64,000 nt of DNA, from contig CAZKGR010000003.1 in NCBI GenBank assembly GCA_964552465.1, positions 124,001 to 188,000 of the forward strand. Reading direction: 5' to 3'. This document shows, piece after piece, positions 1 to 8,579 of the stretch (positions are counted from its first letter, which is position 1; each line of letters begins with the position of its first letter). Source of the DNA: BMS3BBIN04 sp964552465 (GTDB lineage: Bacteria > Electryoneota > Electryoneia > Electryoneales > Electryoneaceae). The notes below the pieces were generated by a model. It saw only the letters and a list, made by a program, of their open reading frames with translations, searched no databases and had not been told where the DNA came from. The translations under genes were made by a program, and so were the position numbers.

Positions 1-266
1 GTAACCTGCATCCCCGGCCCGACTTTCCTGCTGCGGAAATCGTCGCGATACATAGTCACATCGAGCACTCCGGTTTCCATCTTGCGTCCGGAGATGTCGC
101 TCATATGCTTCGCAATCCGTTCAGCGATATGTACCCCACGCGTGCGAACACCGACGATGCCGAGGTTTTCTACACCTCGATTTCGCTCGATGATTTCATG
201 CGCAACGCGTGCGATAGATCTTTGAATGTCCATTTCATCCAGTAATCGGACTTGTTTCTCAGGCAT
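1..266 (-). CDS. pyrR: PyrR, pyr operon attenuator/uracil phosphoribosyltransferase (5' part only)
   Basis: Reading from the ATG at 266 gives 88 residues before the window edge, beginning MPEKQVRLLDEMDIQRSI. The segment AHEIIERNRGVENLGIVG, the following GVRTRGVHIAERIA and LDVTMYRDDF are characteristic of PyrR. PyrR binds pyrimidine-operon leader mRNA when UMP/UTP is high and promotes termination; many members also convert uracil and PRPP to UMP. The PRPP-binding loop lies beyond the window. A strong Shine-Dalgarno (AAAGGAGGA) sits four bases before the start. A PyrR-type binding loop and a terminator lie in the leader just upstream, which supports both the identity and autoregulation. The rest of the pyr operon should continue to the left. 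Confidence 0.92.
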   Translation of the reverse strand, partial: MPEKQVRLLDEMDIQRSIARVAHEIIERNRGVENLGIVGVRTRGVHIAERIAKHMSDISGRKMETGVLDVTMYRDDFRSRKVGPGMQV

Positions 267-385
267 ATGCTCCTCCTTTGTGGTGGGCATAACGAGTATA
301 AAAGGTGTGTTCAAAGCCCATGTCCGGCAGTTGCCTGACGCGGTTCATCAGTAGTCTGTTTCACATGTGGGATTGTTGTACAGAG

Positions 386-412
386 AAAACGCGCAATCCC
401 AGTGGGACGCGC
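386..412 (-). terminator. Leader terminator (attenuator) of pyrR
   Basis: On the minus strand CGCGTCCC pairs with GGGA and, across a TTG bulge, CGCG, with an ACT loop, followed by TTTTC. It lies about 120 nt before the pyrR start and about 85 nt after the PyrR-binding loop. This is the arrangement expected of a PyrR attenuator: terminator hairpin after the binding loop, in the 5' untranslated leader. Confidence 0.65.
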
Positions 413-494
413 ATCGGCTGGCGGCTCGAGGTTGGATGGCGGTGGTGGAATCTTGCCACCCTCTCATCGGGTCCGGGTTGTGCCCGGTGTACGT

Positions 495-528
495 CCCTTT
501 CCCGCCTCTCCGGACGGTCCTTAAAGGG
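495..528 (-). promoter_or_regulatory. PyrR-binding RNA loop (anti-antiterminator) in the pyr leader
   Basis: On the minus strand the sequence folds as lower stem CCCUUU/AAAGGG, a purine bulge AAGGA on the 5' side, upper stem CCGUC/GGCGG, and hexaloop CGGAGA. The core UCCGGAGAGGC fits the known PyrR consensus UCCNGNGAGGY. The purine-rich internal bulge on the 5' strand is also a published feature of PyrR sites. Binding of PyrR with UMP/UTP should stabilise this hairpin and favour the downstream terminator. Confidence 0.85.
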
Positions 529-537
529 TCGAGCACG

Positions 538-566
538 AAGATAGGGGGTGGTCGGGTTGAGGACAA
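538..566 (-). promoter_or_regulatory. Candidate promoter of the pyrR leader
   Basis: On the minus strand TTGTCC (561-566) and TATCTT (538-543) are separated by exactly 17 bases. Transcription would start a few bases before the PyrR-binding loop. Support is the match to the sigma-70 consensus and the position only. Confidence 0.45.
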
Positions 567-626
567 GTGCAGGTTGACACTGGACAGCAAGCATAACAGT
601 TGGAGCCAGGATTACATCAAGCAGAT

Positions 627-1268
627 TCAAGGGTTACGTCGAGTTTGGGCCGTCTCTCGTCCACGTCTGGCCACATGGGGCCAAATACCAAACGATTTGG
701 CGCGTAGTTCTTTGAGGGCGCCGTCATTCCGGATGGTGAAATCACTCTGACGCGATTTGGCCTCAGCTGAGATTTGCATTCGATAACGTTGCAACATTTC
801 AGTAGTGGTCAGATTCATACGCGCAGCGGCTCGTTGAGCGCCAATATGTGGATCTACGACCACTGAAACGATCACATCATATCGATCCTGATCCTGCCAC
901 TCGAAGATCATTGCAGCATCAACCAGGGCAACGCAACCATCAGAAAGCGCCTCTTCAACCTTTACCTGAAGTAGATTGCGGATATGAGGCCATATGACAG
1001 CATTAAGTTCATCGCGCGCTTGTTTGTCTGCGAAGACTATCCTACCAAGTTCAGCACGTTTCAGGGTATCGCCATCGAAAATGGAAGGGCCAAATCGTTT
1101 ACGCAGCCAGTCTCGATATTCAGGTGAGTTCTCAGCGACTTCGCGACCGATTGCATCGCCTTCTATAACACGTGCGTTGTAGCGTTTCCACAGGTTGGCG
1201 ACAGTTGACTTACCACTTCCAATGTTTCCCGTCAGGCCGAGGACAAATGGATCGGCTGGGCCGCTCAT
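627..1268 (-). CDS. coaE: Dephospho-CoA kinase
   Basis: CoaE phosphorylates the 3'-hydroxyl of dephospho-CoA with ATP, the last step of coenzyme A synthesis, in the cytoplasm. The 213-residue product has the P-loop GLTGNIGSGKST near residue 11, followed by the family-typical VIEGDAIGREV (the usual motif is DADxIAxxV, so DG is a small deviation), ELGRIVFADKQARDELN and the CoA-domain segment LVDAAMIFE (usual form DIPLLFE). Length is close to the family norm of about 200. The start overlaps the stop of the upstream TPR gene by four bases (ATGA), so the two are probably translationally coupled. Confidence 0.9.
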   Translation of the reverse strand: MSGPADPFVLGLTGNIGSGKSTVANLWKRYNARVIEGDAIGREVAENSPEYRDWLRKRFGPSIFDGDTLKRAELGRIVFADKQARDELNAVIWPHIRNLLQVKVEEALSDGCVALVDAAMIFEWQDQDRYDVIVSVVVDPHIGAQRAAARMNLTTTEMLQRYRMQISAEAKSRQSDFTIRNDGALKELRAKSFGIWPHVARRGRETAQTRRNP

Positions 1269-4063
1269 TGTGCAGCATTTTCGATTTGTGAGGCTAGCGA
1301 TTCGAGGTCAGGATCAGTTGGATTTTGCTGCTGCAAACGTGCGAACATCACACGGGCATGATCAACTTTTCCCTGACCGAGTTGCAGCTTGATCAAGGTT
1401 TTAGAAACTGGTCCGCGATATTCCTCCGGGGGTGCTTCATCCCTCTTTAGCGGAGCGGGTGGGATTGGGCGCTTGCGAGCTGGCCGGGGCAGTGGTGCCG
1501 CCATAGGTGGATCTTGCGCTCGTGGCGGCGCTTTTTGTGGCGCAGTTGGGACTGGATCTGCCTGAGCAATCGCAGGTTCGACAGGTTTCGCAGAAGTTAC
1601 AGGTTCTGGGCTCGCTGACACTGGATCTGCTGGAATCTCAGGTTCAATTGAGCCTGTCGCTTGCCCTCCGTAAGGTACGAATTCCTGAACAGTTTCTATT
1701 TCTTCGGTCGTTTCCTTTTCTGGCGATGTTGCCGAGCCAGGATCAGGATCTTCAATTTGGTCAGCACTATCTGCCAAGTTTGAGTCTGGATCGAGTTCCT
1801 GCGATTCAGGTTGCTGGGGTGTAGAATCAGATGCTGAACCGTCATCCGACTCTTCCACTTCCGGTTCAGAGTGCAATCCAATTTCTACAGGTGCTTGCGA
1901 ACCTGGTTTCGCACGACGCTTTGCCGCGTACTGGTCTGCAAGTTCATCAATATCCTCAATCTCAGCAGGTTTGCTAACGACCTGTTCGCCAAGATTTCTA
2001 GGATGGTCACTACTTGGCTTTTGTGCACTACTCTTCTCGACAATTTCATCTTGCGTTGTCGGGTCAGTCTTTTCAGGCATATCAGCCTGTGATTCTGACG
2101 GACTCTCTTCAACCGCTTCATCCACATCCTGAACATCTTCCAATGCTGACTGTTCTTCCTCTGGTTTGTCAGATGGGGAAGTGGAGATGGAAGTAGTATC
2201 TGGTTTGAAGGACGCCATCAGCGCATCCAAATCCGTTTGACTCATTGCTCCGGAACTGTGTGCATCATCGTCAGATTCGGATTCAGAATTATCATCGGTT
2301 TGCACACTGGTTTCCTGTGAGCCGCCATTGGTGGTGGATATTTCGGGTGCTGGTTCTTGATTCGCGGATTTGAACTTCGTCATCAGGTTGTCAAGATCGG
2401 ATTGGCTCATTGATTGCGGAGAATCCTCTTCTTCAACATCCGAATGAGCAGGTTCAGCTAATTCAGGAGTGGCCTCGGATTGAGCTCGTGTTTCCTCAAT
2501 CTTGGTCTGGAATGATGAGACGATTTGGTCGAGATCGCTCTCACCAATTGACTCGCTTGTTTCTTCCTCGGACAACTCGGGTTCCTGAGTCTTCTCTGCT
2601 CCACTGTCTTGTTCACTGGGCGATTCGAGGTGTTTTGTGCCGGGAGCAAGGCTTCCCTCTTTAAAAGAACCAAGCAGTTTGTCCAGATCCTGTTGGTCAA
2701 GGATTCCAGATGATGAGCCTATTTTCGATTCTGGTCTTTTATTCGATGATGAATCAATGCGTTCACCTTCTACTGATGATGATTGAGCATCTGTTTCATC
2801 TTGTAATTGGTCGGTTGCTCCAGTTAGTTGCTGCTCGGGATCAGTTATATCTTGAACGTCCAGGTCTTCCAGATCTGGTTTTTCAACTAGAACTGGTGTC
2901 TCTGACTTAAAGTTCTTGAGAGTCGTTTCATAGTCAATTATATCATCAATCGGCTGGCCTGCCGTAATCAGAGCCTGTTTGAGCTCGGATAATGGTTCAG
3001 GTTCATCGATCGGATCATCAGTTGTTGACTCGTTCTCTTCCTCAGCAGAAGTAGATTCCTCAACTGCTTCCTCGATTTCGGGTTCATCGATCGGATCATC
3101 AGTTGTCGACTCGTCCTCTTCCTCAGCAGAAGCAGATTCCTCAACTGCATTCTCGATTTCAGGTTCTTCACTTTGTTCTTCTGAGAATTCAATGTCTACC
3201 GATTCCACTTCATCTTGCATATCATCGTCAGCGGGGATTTCATGAGAGACTTCAGTCTCAGCATCAGCTTGGAGATCAGCATCGGGGTCCAGTTCGGCGG
3301 CTTCATCTTCAACACTTGATGAATCCGCTTCAGCTTCTACCTCTATCTCAATTTCTGATTCGGGCGCTGGTCCTTCAGTTTTCTCAATTGTCTCTGCAAC
3401 AGATTCATCATCAGCTGCATCGATTTCGTCAGCAGCCGAAATCACACCGTCTTCTTCACTGCCCGGGGTCGGCAGGCGAGCCACCAGGAGCGACACGATA
3501 GTTTCATCAACAACTGGATTAAACTGCTTTGGAAGTTCTGAACGGTGTGGTGTCAGATCCAGCTCGGCGCAAACGGCTCTTGACAGTCCGCCGATTTCTG
3601 TGAAATCGCCCAGATGCCAATCGTTTTGCCACTCATGAGTTTCTCCGAAGAGATCAGCCATGGATGCGTCGATCAGTTCTTTCTGACGATTGTGAATTGA
3701 CTCATCGGCGGGTGAAAGTTCATATAGCCGAGTGTGGGCAGCAAGCTCCATGCTCGTGCGCCCAAGTTTATTCAGCAATTCAATGTATGCCACACGTGCA
3801 TGCATATTCTGAGGATCAAGTCGCAAGGTTTCTTCGTACTCGTGCAGTGCGGCTTCCTGCTTGTCCATCAGAGTATTGGTCTGTGCGAGTAAAAGGTGAG
3901 CACCTGAATTATCAGGATCTTTCTGTAAGCCTTCGGTAAGTCTTTGACTGGCCTGATCCAGCTTCCCCATCTCGATTTCGAGGCTGGCAATACGCGTGAA
4001 CATGAAGGGGTTTTTCTTCCCCAACTTCTTCAGCTTTTTATATGTTGACTTCAGGTTTTGCAT
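1265..4063 (-). CDS. TPR protein with long acidic tail carrying repeated SQxDLDxLM motifs
   Basis: No characterised homologue is recognised. Residues about 1-120 are tetratricopeptide repeats (for example AHLLLAQTNTLMDKQEAAL), a protein-protein interaction module. Residues about 200-850 are extremely rich in Glu, Asp and Ser and probably disordered. Within this stretch the motif [S/D]Q[S/T/Q]DLDxLMxxFK occurs four times (about nucleotides 2204-2245, 2369-2410, 2506-2545 and 2656-2703; the third, GESDLDQIVSSF, is most divergent), and a 27-residue unit is duplicated in tandem. The C terminus returns to an ordered TPR-like helix pair (KTLIKLQLGQGKVDHARVMF). No signal peptide is visible, so it is probably cytoplasmic. 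It overlaps coaE by four bases. Function unknown; the layout suggests a scaffold. Confidence 0.75.
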   Translation of the reverse strand: MQNLKSTYKKLKKLGKKNPFMFTRIASLEIEMGKLDQASQRLTEGLQKDPDNSGAHLLLAQTNTLMDKQEAALHEYEETLRLDPQNMHARVAYIELLNKLGRTSMELAAHTRLYELSPADESIHNRQKELIDASMADLFGETHEWQNDWHLGDFTEIGGLSRAVCAELDLTPHRSELPKQFNPVVDETIVSLLVARLPTPGSEEDGVISAADEIDAADDESVAETIEKTEGPAPESEIEIEVEAEADSSSVEDEAAELDPDADLQADAETEVSHEIPADDDMQDEVESVDIEFSEEQSEEPEIENAVEESASAEEEDESTTDDPIDEPEIEEAVEESTSAEEENESTTDDPIDEPEPLSELKQALITAGQPIDDIIDYETTLKNFKSETPVLVEKPDLEDLDVQDITDPEQQLTGATDQLQDETDAQSSSVEGERIDSSSNKRPESKIGSSSGILDQQDLDKLLGSFKEGSLAPGTKHLESPSEQDSGAEKTQEPELSEEETSESIGESDLDQIVSSFQTKIEETRAQSEATPELAEPAHSDVEEEDSPQSMSQSDLDNLMTKFKSANQEPAPEISTTNGGSQETSVQTDDNSESESDDDAHSSGAMSQTDLDALMASFKPDTTSISTSPSDKPEEEQSALEDVQDVDEAVEESPSESQADMPEKTDPTTQDEIVEKSSAQKPSSDHPRNLGEQVVSKPAEIEDIDELADQYAAKRRAKPGSQAPVEIGLHSEPEVEESDDGSASDSTPQQPESQELDPDSNLADSADQIEDPDPGSATSPEKETTEEIETVQEFVPYGGQATGSIEPEIPADPVSASPEPVTSAKPVEPAIAQADPVPTAPQKAPPRAQDPPMAAPLPRPARKRPIPPAPLKRDEAPPEEYRGPVSKTLIKLQLGQGKVDHARVMFARLQQQNPTDPDLESLASQIENAAQ
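3001..3162. repeat. Tandem 81-bp duplication inside the acidic TPR gene
   Basis: Two adjacent copies with an 81-base period (the unit starts at 3001 and again at 3082) differ at only a handful of positions. Each encodes 27 residues including DEPEIEEAVEES and ESTTDDPI. The frame is preserved, so it lengthens the acidic linker. It looks like a recent in-frame duplication. Confidence 0.85.
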
Positions 4064-4099
4064 GGCCTGAACGGTTAGTGAGACGTCGAACGTACCAAG

Positions 4100-5641
4100 T
4101 TACCTATCTAGATCCGGCTTTGGGGAGTCGATTGCGACTCCGGGTACGACAGAGGTTCCAATCACGAGACGGTATCTGGCGATCGCGACATTGTGATCCA
4201 TCAACGCTCTGCTCGCGCTTATCTGGATTTGGTTGAACGAAATCTGCGCGTCTATCCATTCACGAGCTGTGATCTGCCCGTTAGTGAACCGTTGCTTGCT
4301 GATGTCAAAAGATTTCTCTGCGATTTCAAGTGAAGCCAGCGATATTTCATATCTTCTCTGCGTTTCATTCAGTGATCTGACAGCACTGCGGACATCCAGA
4401 ATGATGTCATTTTCAGCTTGAGTAGCTTCGTATTTTGCCCGCCGCAACGCCAATTTGGCTGATTGTACGTCCAAACTCTTTCGACCACCACCAAACAACG
4501 GAATGTTGACGTTAAAAGCAAATCCGCGATTTACCGAATAGTCGTTATAATTTGTAGATATTACGTCATCAAAAAGGTCCGATCTCAGGTCCAGATTGTA
4601 AAATCCAGTGATCTGTCCACCTATGTTCCAAGGTCGTCTCGCATTCTTCAAACCGAGCTCGGCATGATCAACCGCGAGAGTGGCGAGCCTTACTTCCTTT
4701 CTATGCGTAAGTGCCGCCTCAACAGCTTCCTCGAGCGAAACATCAATCAGTTCAAATCCGGGATCTCCCGTCACTCTGATCGGGCGGCTCAATGCGATGC
4801 CGAGCAAATCGCGGTAGCTGTCCAGTTGCCCTTCATAGTTGGCTTCGGCAGTGAGTAGCTCCGTCTCCACTCGAGCTGCCTCTACCTGAAGCTGCAGAGC
4901 TTCGACTTCCGGAATCAGTCCAGCTTCATATTTTCTGTGTGCGAGATCTGCGGTTTCCCGATTAGCTTCCAAATCTGTTTGTGCAATTTCCAACTGTCGC
5001 CATTGGGCGAGCAGGTTGTAATAGGATTGTAGCACGTTAAAAATGAGATCGCGATGAGATTGCATGCCATTAATTAATTGGCGCTCATAAGCAATTTCCG
5101 CTTGTTGCCTTGCGTATCTGAGCATGTTTCCGCGCAGCAGTTCCTGACTGAAACTCACTCGATAAGAAGAACTGTATTCTTCATCGTTCTCATCTCCAGT
5201 CAAGTCAGATGAATAGAAACGGCGGTAGAACGTCGATTCCAACTGAATCGACCCACCGGTAGGCAGTGGTTGATCAATAGATAGCCGGCCCTGCATCCGT
5301 TCGTTCTCGGACTCCACCCATTGGCGGACCGTCTGCCCGAGAACTGGGTCATATACCAGTTGTTCGTTCAGCGTTTGTTGCATGGAAGGTGCGAGCAGGT
5401 CAACATCAACCTGTGGCGAAAACATGTTGAGTGCTGCTGAACGGAAGCTGATGTAGGACTGGTTGACACTATTCTGTGCAAAGTAGGCATCGGGAGAACT
5501 GCCCAGAGCGATGGCGATAGACCGCATCAAATCCAAATCAAGCGTGTCTGGCTCGTTGAACTGGAGTGGTTGATCTTCTGCCTTCGCCAAGGTAACAGTG
5601 AGCAGAAAACTAAAGCAGAACAAGAGTATTGTTCGAGTCAT
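4100..5641 (-). CDS. TolC-family outer-membrane efflux protein
   Basis: Outer-membrane channel of a tripartite efflux or secretion system. From the ATG at 5641 the product is 513 residues with signal peptide MTRTILLFCFSFLLTVTLAKA. It then shows the long heptad-rich helices of the OEP fold, including RQQAEIAYERQLINGMQSH, LRRAKYEATQAENDIILDVR and AEKSFDISKQRFTNGQITA. The open frame runs back to 5839 over the end of the permease gene, but that part has no signal-peptide character. An alternative start is the ATG at 5683, which overlaps the permease stop (ATGA) and would add 14 residues. It is last in a three-gene operon with a membrane-fusion protein and a MacB-like permease, with which it should form one envelope-spanning pump. 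Confidence 0.88.
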   Translation of the reverse strand: MTRTILLFCFSFLLTVTLAKAEDQPLQFNEPDTLDLDLMRSIAIALGSSPDAYFAQNSVNQSYISFRSAALNMFSPQVDVDLLAPSMQQTLNEQLVYDPVLGQTVRQWVESENERMQGRLSIDQPLPTGGSIQLESTFYRRFYSSDLTGDENDEEYSSSYRVSFSQELLRGNMLRYARQQAEIAYERQLINGMQSHRDLIFNVLQSYYNLLAQWRQLEIAQTDLEANRETADLAHRKYEAGLIPEVEALQLQVEAARVETELLTAEANYEGQLDSYRDLLGIALSRPIRVTGDPGFELIDVSLEEAVEAALTHRKEVRLATLAVDHAELGLKNARRPWNIGGQITGFYNLDLRSDLFDDVISTNYNDYSVNRGFAFNVNIPLFGGGRKSLDVQSAKLALRRAKYEATQAENDIILDVRSAVRSLNETQRRYEISLASLEIAEKSFDISKQRFTNGQITAREWIDAQISFNQIQISASRALMDHNVAIARYRLVIGTSVVPGVAIDSPKPDLDR

Positions 5642-5679
5642 CAGTTTGTCACGCGCGTTCAAGAGTGTAGTCCACCTCA

Positions 5680-6951
5680 TCATTCGTGACGGAGAGCATT
5701 GATAACATCCATGTCCGCCGCTTTTTTTGCAGGCCACCAACCGAACACGATTCCGACTGTGGCAGATACTCCGAATGCCAGTAGCACGGCTAGCGGGCCG
5801 ATGGATGTGTTCCATCCCGCGAATCGCGTGATCGTCCAAGCCATGCTGATTCCTACGAAAACACCAGCCAATCCACCGATCAGGGACAGCAGAACGGCTT
5901 CGAGCAGGAATTGGGTGACTACATCGGAACGTCGCGCGCCGGTTGCCCTGCGGATACCGATCTCACGAGTGCGTTCAACGACATTCGAGAGCATGATATT
6001 CATGATCCCAATCCCACCGACCAACAACGAAATGGAAGCAATTGTACCCATCACAATGTTGAAGATGCGCTGTGTCTGCTTGCTCTGTTCGAGAAGTTCT
6101 ACTGGGACAATGATCTCAAAGTCTTTTGCCTGGTTGTGTCTTCTATTCAGAACGCGTTCAGCCGCAATAGCAACGGATCTGACTTTGTCTTCATCAGGAA
6201 CTCTAATCACAATTGCTTCCAGCGGGCTTTTTGACGAGCTCACTTCAAAACGTGCGTTCAGTGTTTCAAGCGGAACGTAAACATCCAGACTCATGTCCGG
6301 CAGGTCCAATCCTGCAGATGTGAACCCACCCAGTGGCGGCTGGATGACGCCGATTACGGTGAACCACGAGTCCTTCACCTTGATCTTCTTACCCAGCGGG
6401 TTCTCAAGCGGAAACAGGTCGCGGCGTAACGTTTCGGTAATCACAGCAACAGGAACACGTTGCTCGTTATCGTTGTGGCTGAGAAATCGTCCAGCGGTCA
6501 ACTGGGTGTTGAACACCGTTTGGAACTCTGTTGACGTTCCAATGATCCCGGCTCCGGACTGGTTTGGGAATTTGACTCTTTCCTCTACACGTCTGATTGG
6601 GACAATCGGATCGGCATCAACTAGCAACTCTCTGAGAGCATCCACATCCGCCAGTGTTACCCAGCGGGGATTCATGCGGCGATTCTCGTCAAGCTGGTCC
6701 TGATCATCCGGTTCCACTTTGGATACGATGATATTATTCACCCCGAGGTTCTGGATCGCATCGAGGATTTCGCTTTGCGCTCCAGCGCTAATTGAGGTCA
6801 TTGCAATGACGGCGGCAACGCCGAAGATGATGCCGAGAGTGGTCAGAAAGCTGCGGAGTTTTTGCGAGAGTAACGCATCGAACCCAATGCGGAAATTCTC
6901 CGCAAGGGTAACCGGAGTGCTGCTCAGACCTACTCGACCATCATCCCGCAT
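5680..6951 (-). CDS. MacB/FtsX-family ABC transporter permease (no ATPase domain)
   Basis: Inner-membrane permease of a type VII (MacB-like) ABC transporter, 423 residues. It has an N-terminal membrane helix with the family segment KLRSFLTTLGIIFGVAAVIA, then a periplasmic MacB-type domain (about residues 60-290) and three C-terminal helices containing MGTIASISLLVGGIGIMNIM and RTREIGIRRATGAR. It ends in NALRHE, typical of the family. In E. coli MacB the nucleotide-binding domain is fused in front; here it is absent and no ATPase gene lies in the operon. A separate ATPase must be supplied from elsewhere. The gene is 27 bases after the fusion-protein gene and touches tolC. Confidence 0.9.
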   Translation of the reverse strand: MRDDGRVGLSSTPVTLAENFRIGFDALLSQKLRSFLTTLGIIFGVAAVIAMTSISAGAQSEILDAIQNLGVNNIIVSKVEPDDQDQLDENRRMNPRWVTLADVDALRELLVDADPIVPIRRVEERVKFPNQSGAGIIGTSTEFQTVFNTQLTAGRFLSHNDNEQRVPVAVITETLRRDLFPLENPLGKKIKVKDSWFTVIGVIQPPLGGFTSAGLDLPDMSLDVYVPLETLNARFEVSSSKSPLEAIVIRVPDEDKVRSVAIAAERVLNRRHNQAKDFEIIVPVELLEQSKQTQRIFNIVMGTIASISLLVGGIGIMNIMLSNVVERTREIGIRRATGARRSDVVTQFLLEAVLLSLIGGLAGVFVGISMAWTITRFAGWNTSIGPLAVLLAFGVSATVGIVFGWWPAKKAADMDVINALRHE

Positions 6952-6978
6952 ACTGAATTACCGCCTCCGTTGGGTACG

Positions 6979-8310
6979 CTATTCGCGTTGGCTGGTCGGA
7001 TCTTGAGCGGCAGAGTTATTTCCCATCAACGGGGTGCTTTCGGACTCCTCGATTCCAGTCCATGTCGATGGATCGAAACTGGTGTTGGGATCAATCAAGC
7101 TCACGCGATCGTCTTGATCCAATCCCGAGGACACGATCACGAAGTTATCGTTCCTCGTTCCCAGTTCGACAGGCGTCCGCTTGAAACCCCTGTTCGCTCT
7201 GTAAACCACCGTTCCACCTTCGTGAGAAAATACAGCATCGAGCGGGATATACATCGTGTCCGCAATTTCCGTAACGACAATTGTTGTTGATACGGTCATG
7301 CCTGGTTTCAGAATGGTATCAGCTTCATCCAGTTGGACGGTAACGTCGAAGACTTTAATGTCCGCTTCACTCTCTTCGTCCAGACGCCCGAGGCCAGCCA
7401 CATCAACGACTTTTCCGGAGTAAACGTTGTCCGGAAAAGCGTCCGGAACTATGACTGCACGTTGCCCAACTTCGACCTGCGATACATCAACTTCGTTCAC
7501 GGTTGTCTCGACGACCATTTCACTGAGGTCGGGCAGTTCGATGAGCGCTTGACGGCGCCAAGGGGTATCTCCGACTCGAAGTTCCGCCATGGTCGAGCCG
7601 TTCCACATCTTCATATAAACTACAAGGCCAGGCTGTGATGCTGTGATCGTCAGCTCAGTTAAATCTTTGATTTCCTGCTCAAGGCTTAATTCGGCTTGTT
7701 GAACGTTGAGTTGGATTGTCCGCATTTCTGCGTTGTTGATTATCTTCTGCTGCTCGATTCGCTTTTCTGCTTGCTCGAGTGAAATTCTCGATTGTTGCAG
7801 CGCGAGCTCTTGTTCCTCTTTCACAACTTCAGCTTCAAACTGCATTTGTTCGAGCCGCAGTTCAGCCTGACGATAACTAGCTTGTGAAGATTGCAAGCTT
7901 GCGCTAAGATCTGCCATCGTACTCGCCATCGTAGACCGCGACTTCTCGAGGTTAGCCTCAGCTTTTTCCAGCTCGTTTCGACGTTCTTCGATGCGCTGCT
8001 GTATTTCAGTGCCATCGAAGATGATCAGAGTATCGCCTTCTTCAACATGCGAGCCCTTCTCTGCCAGCCATAGGACTTGCAGGTTAGTTCGGACGCTGGG
8101 GGCTCTGACTACTACTGAATTTTTCGCACCGAGTTCACCAGTTTCTGTGATCGAAACAATGAAAACGCCACGTTTCACCGGATAGTGGGGCAAGTCAGAA
8201 CTACTGCCGCCGCTACCTGATATGATGAAATAGAGGACGACAACTAAAAAGAGGATAGCAACGGCACTGTAGCGCCTTGCCGGAGTTTTCAGCATGTTGG
8301 TCACGGTCAT
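6979..8310 (-). CDS. HlyD/MacA-type membrane-fusion (periplasmic adaptor) protein
   Basis: Adaptor that links the inner-membrane permease to the TolC-like channel. It has a single N-terminal anchor (about residues 14-31, YSAVAILFLVVVLYFI) and a first lipoyl half (PVKRGVFIVSITETGEL). A long coiled-coil hairpin follows at about residues 105-220, with repeated LEKAEANLEKSRST-like heptads. Next come the second lipoyl half and beta-barrel domains (VVETTVNEVDVSQVEVGQR, LKPGMTVSTTIVV). It is 443 residues, a normal length. It is first in the operon, downstream of a candidate promoter at 8352-8381. Start is the ATG at 8310; the in-frame ATG at 8295 is possible and no clear Shine-Dalgarno decides. Confidence 0.9.
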   Translation of the reverse strand: MTVTNMLKTPARRYSAVAILFLVVVLYFIISGSGGSSSDLPHYPVKRGVFIVSITETGELGAKNSVVVRAPSVRTNLQVLWLAEKGSHVEEGDTLIIFDGTEIQQRIEERRNELEKAEANLEKSRSTMASTMADLSASLQSSQASYRQAELRLEQMQFEAEVVKEEQELALQQSRISLEQAEKRIEQQKIINNAEMRTIQLNVQQAELSLEQEIKDLTELTITASQPGLVVYMKMWNGSTMAELRVGDTPWRRQALIELPDLSEMVVETTVNEVDVSQVEVGQRAVIVPDAFPDNVYSGKVVDVAGLGRLDEESEADIKVFDVTVQLDEADTILKPGMTVSTTIVVTEIADTMYIPLDAVFSHEGGTVVYRANRGFKRTPVELGTRNDNFVIVSSGLDQDDRVSLIDPNTSFDPSTWTGIEESESTPLMGNNSAAQDPTSQRE

Positions 8311-8351
8311 GGTTCAGCCAATCAGCATCATACTTGCGTGGACAAGTCTGC

Positions 8352-8381
8352 AATATAGGGTTTTCTCATGCGTACAGTCAT
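8352..8381 (-). promoter_or_regulatory. Candidate promoter of the efflux operon
   Basis: Minus strand ATGACT (8376-8381), 18-base spacer, TATATT (8352-8357), about 40 bases before the fusion-protein start. Consensus matching only. The rest of the divergent intergenic stretch up to 8579 is AT-rich and holds no gene I can support. Confidence 0.35.
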
Positions 8382-8579
8382 GAAAATGTAAATTGGACAG
8401 CGCACAGAGTGAAGTCACTTTGTAATACTGGTTGGTGATCAAGTTGTGCAATAAGAAGACGCTCAAGAGCAATAAATTGTAACAGGTAGAATATCATATA
8501 AATCACTTTTTTCCTCCTGACTTACCGAAAATAATTTCATCTCGTTGATAAATATTCGCTTATATCTTAATGCTATTTT

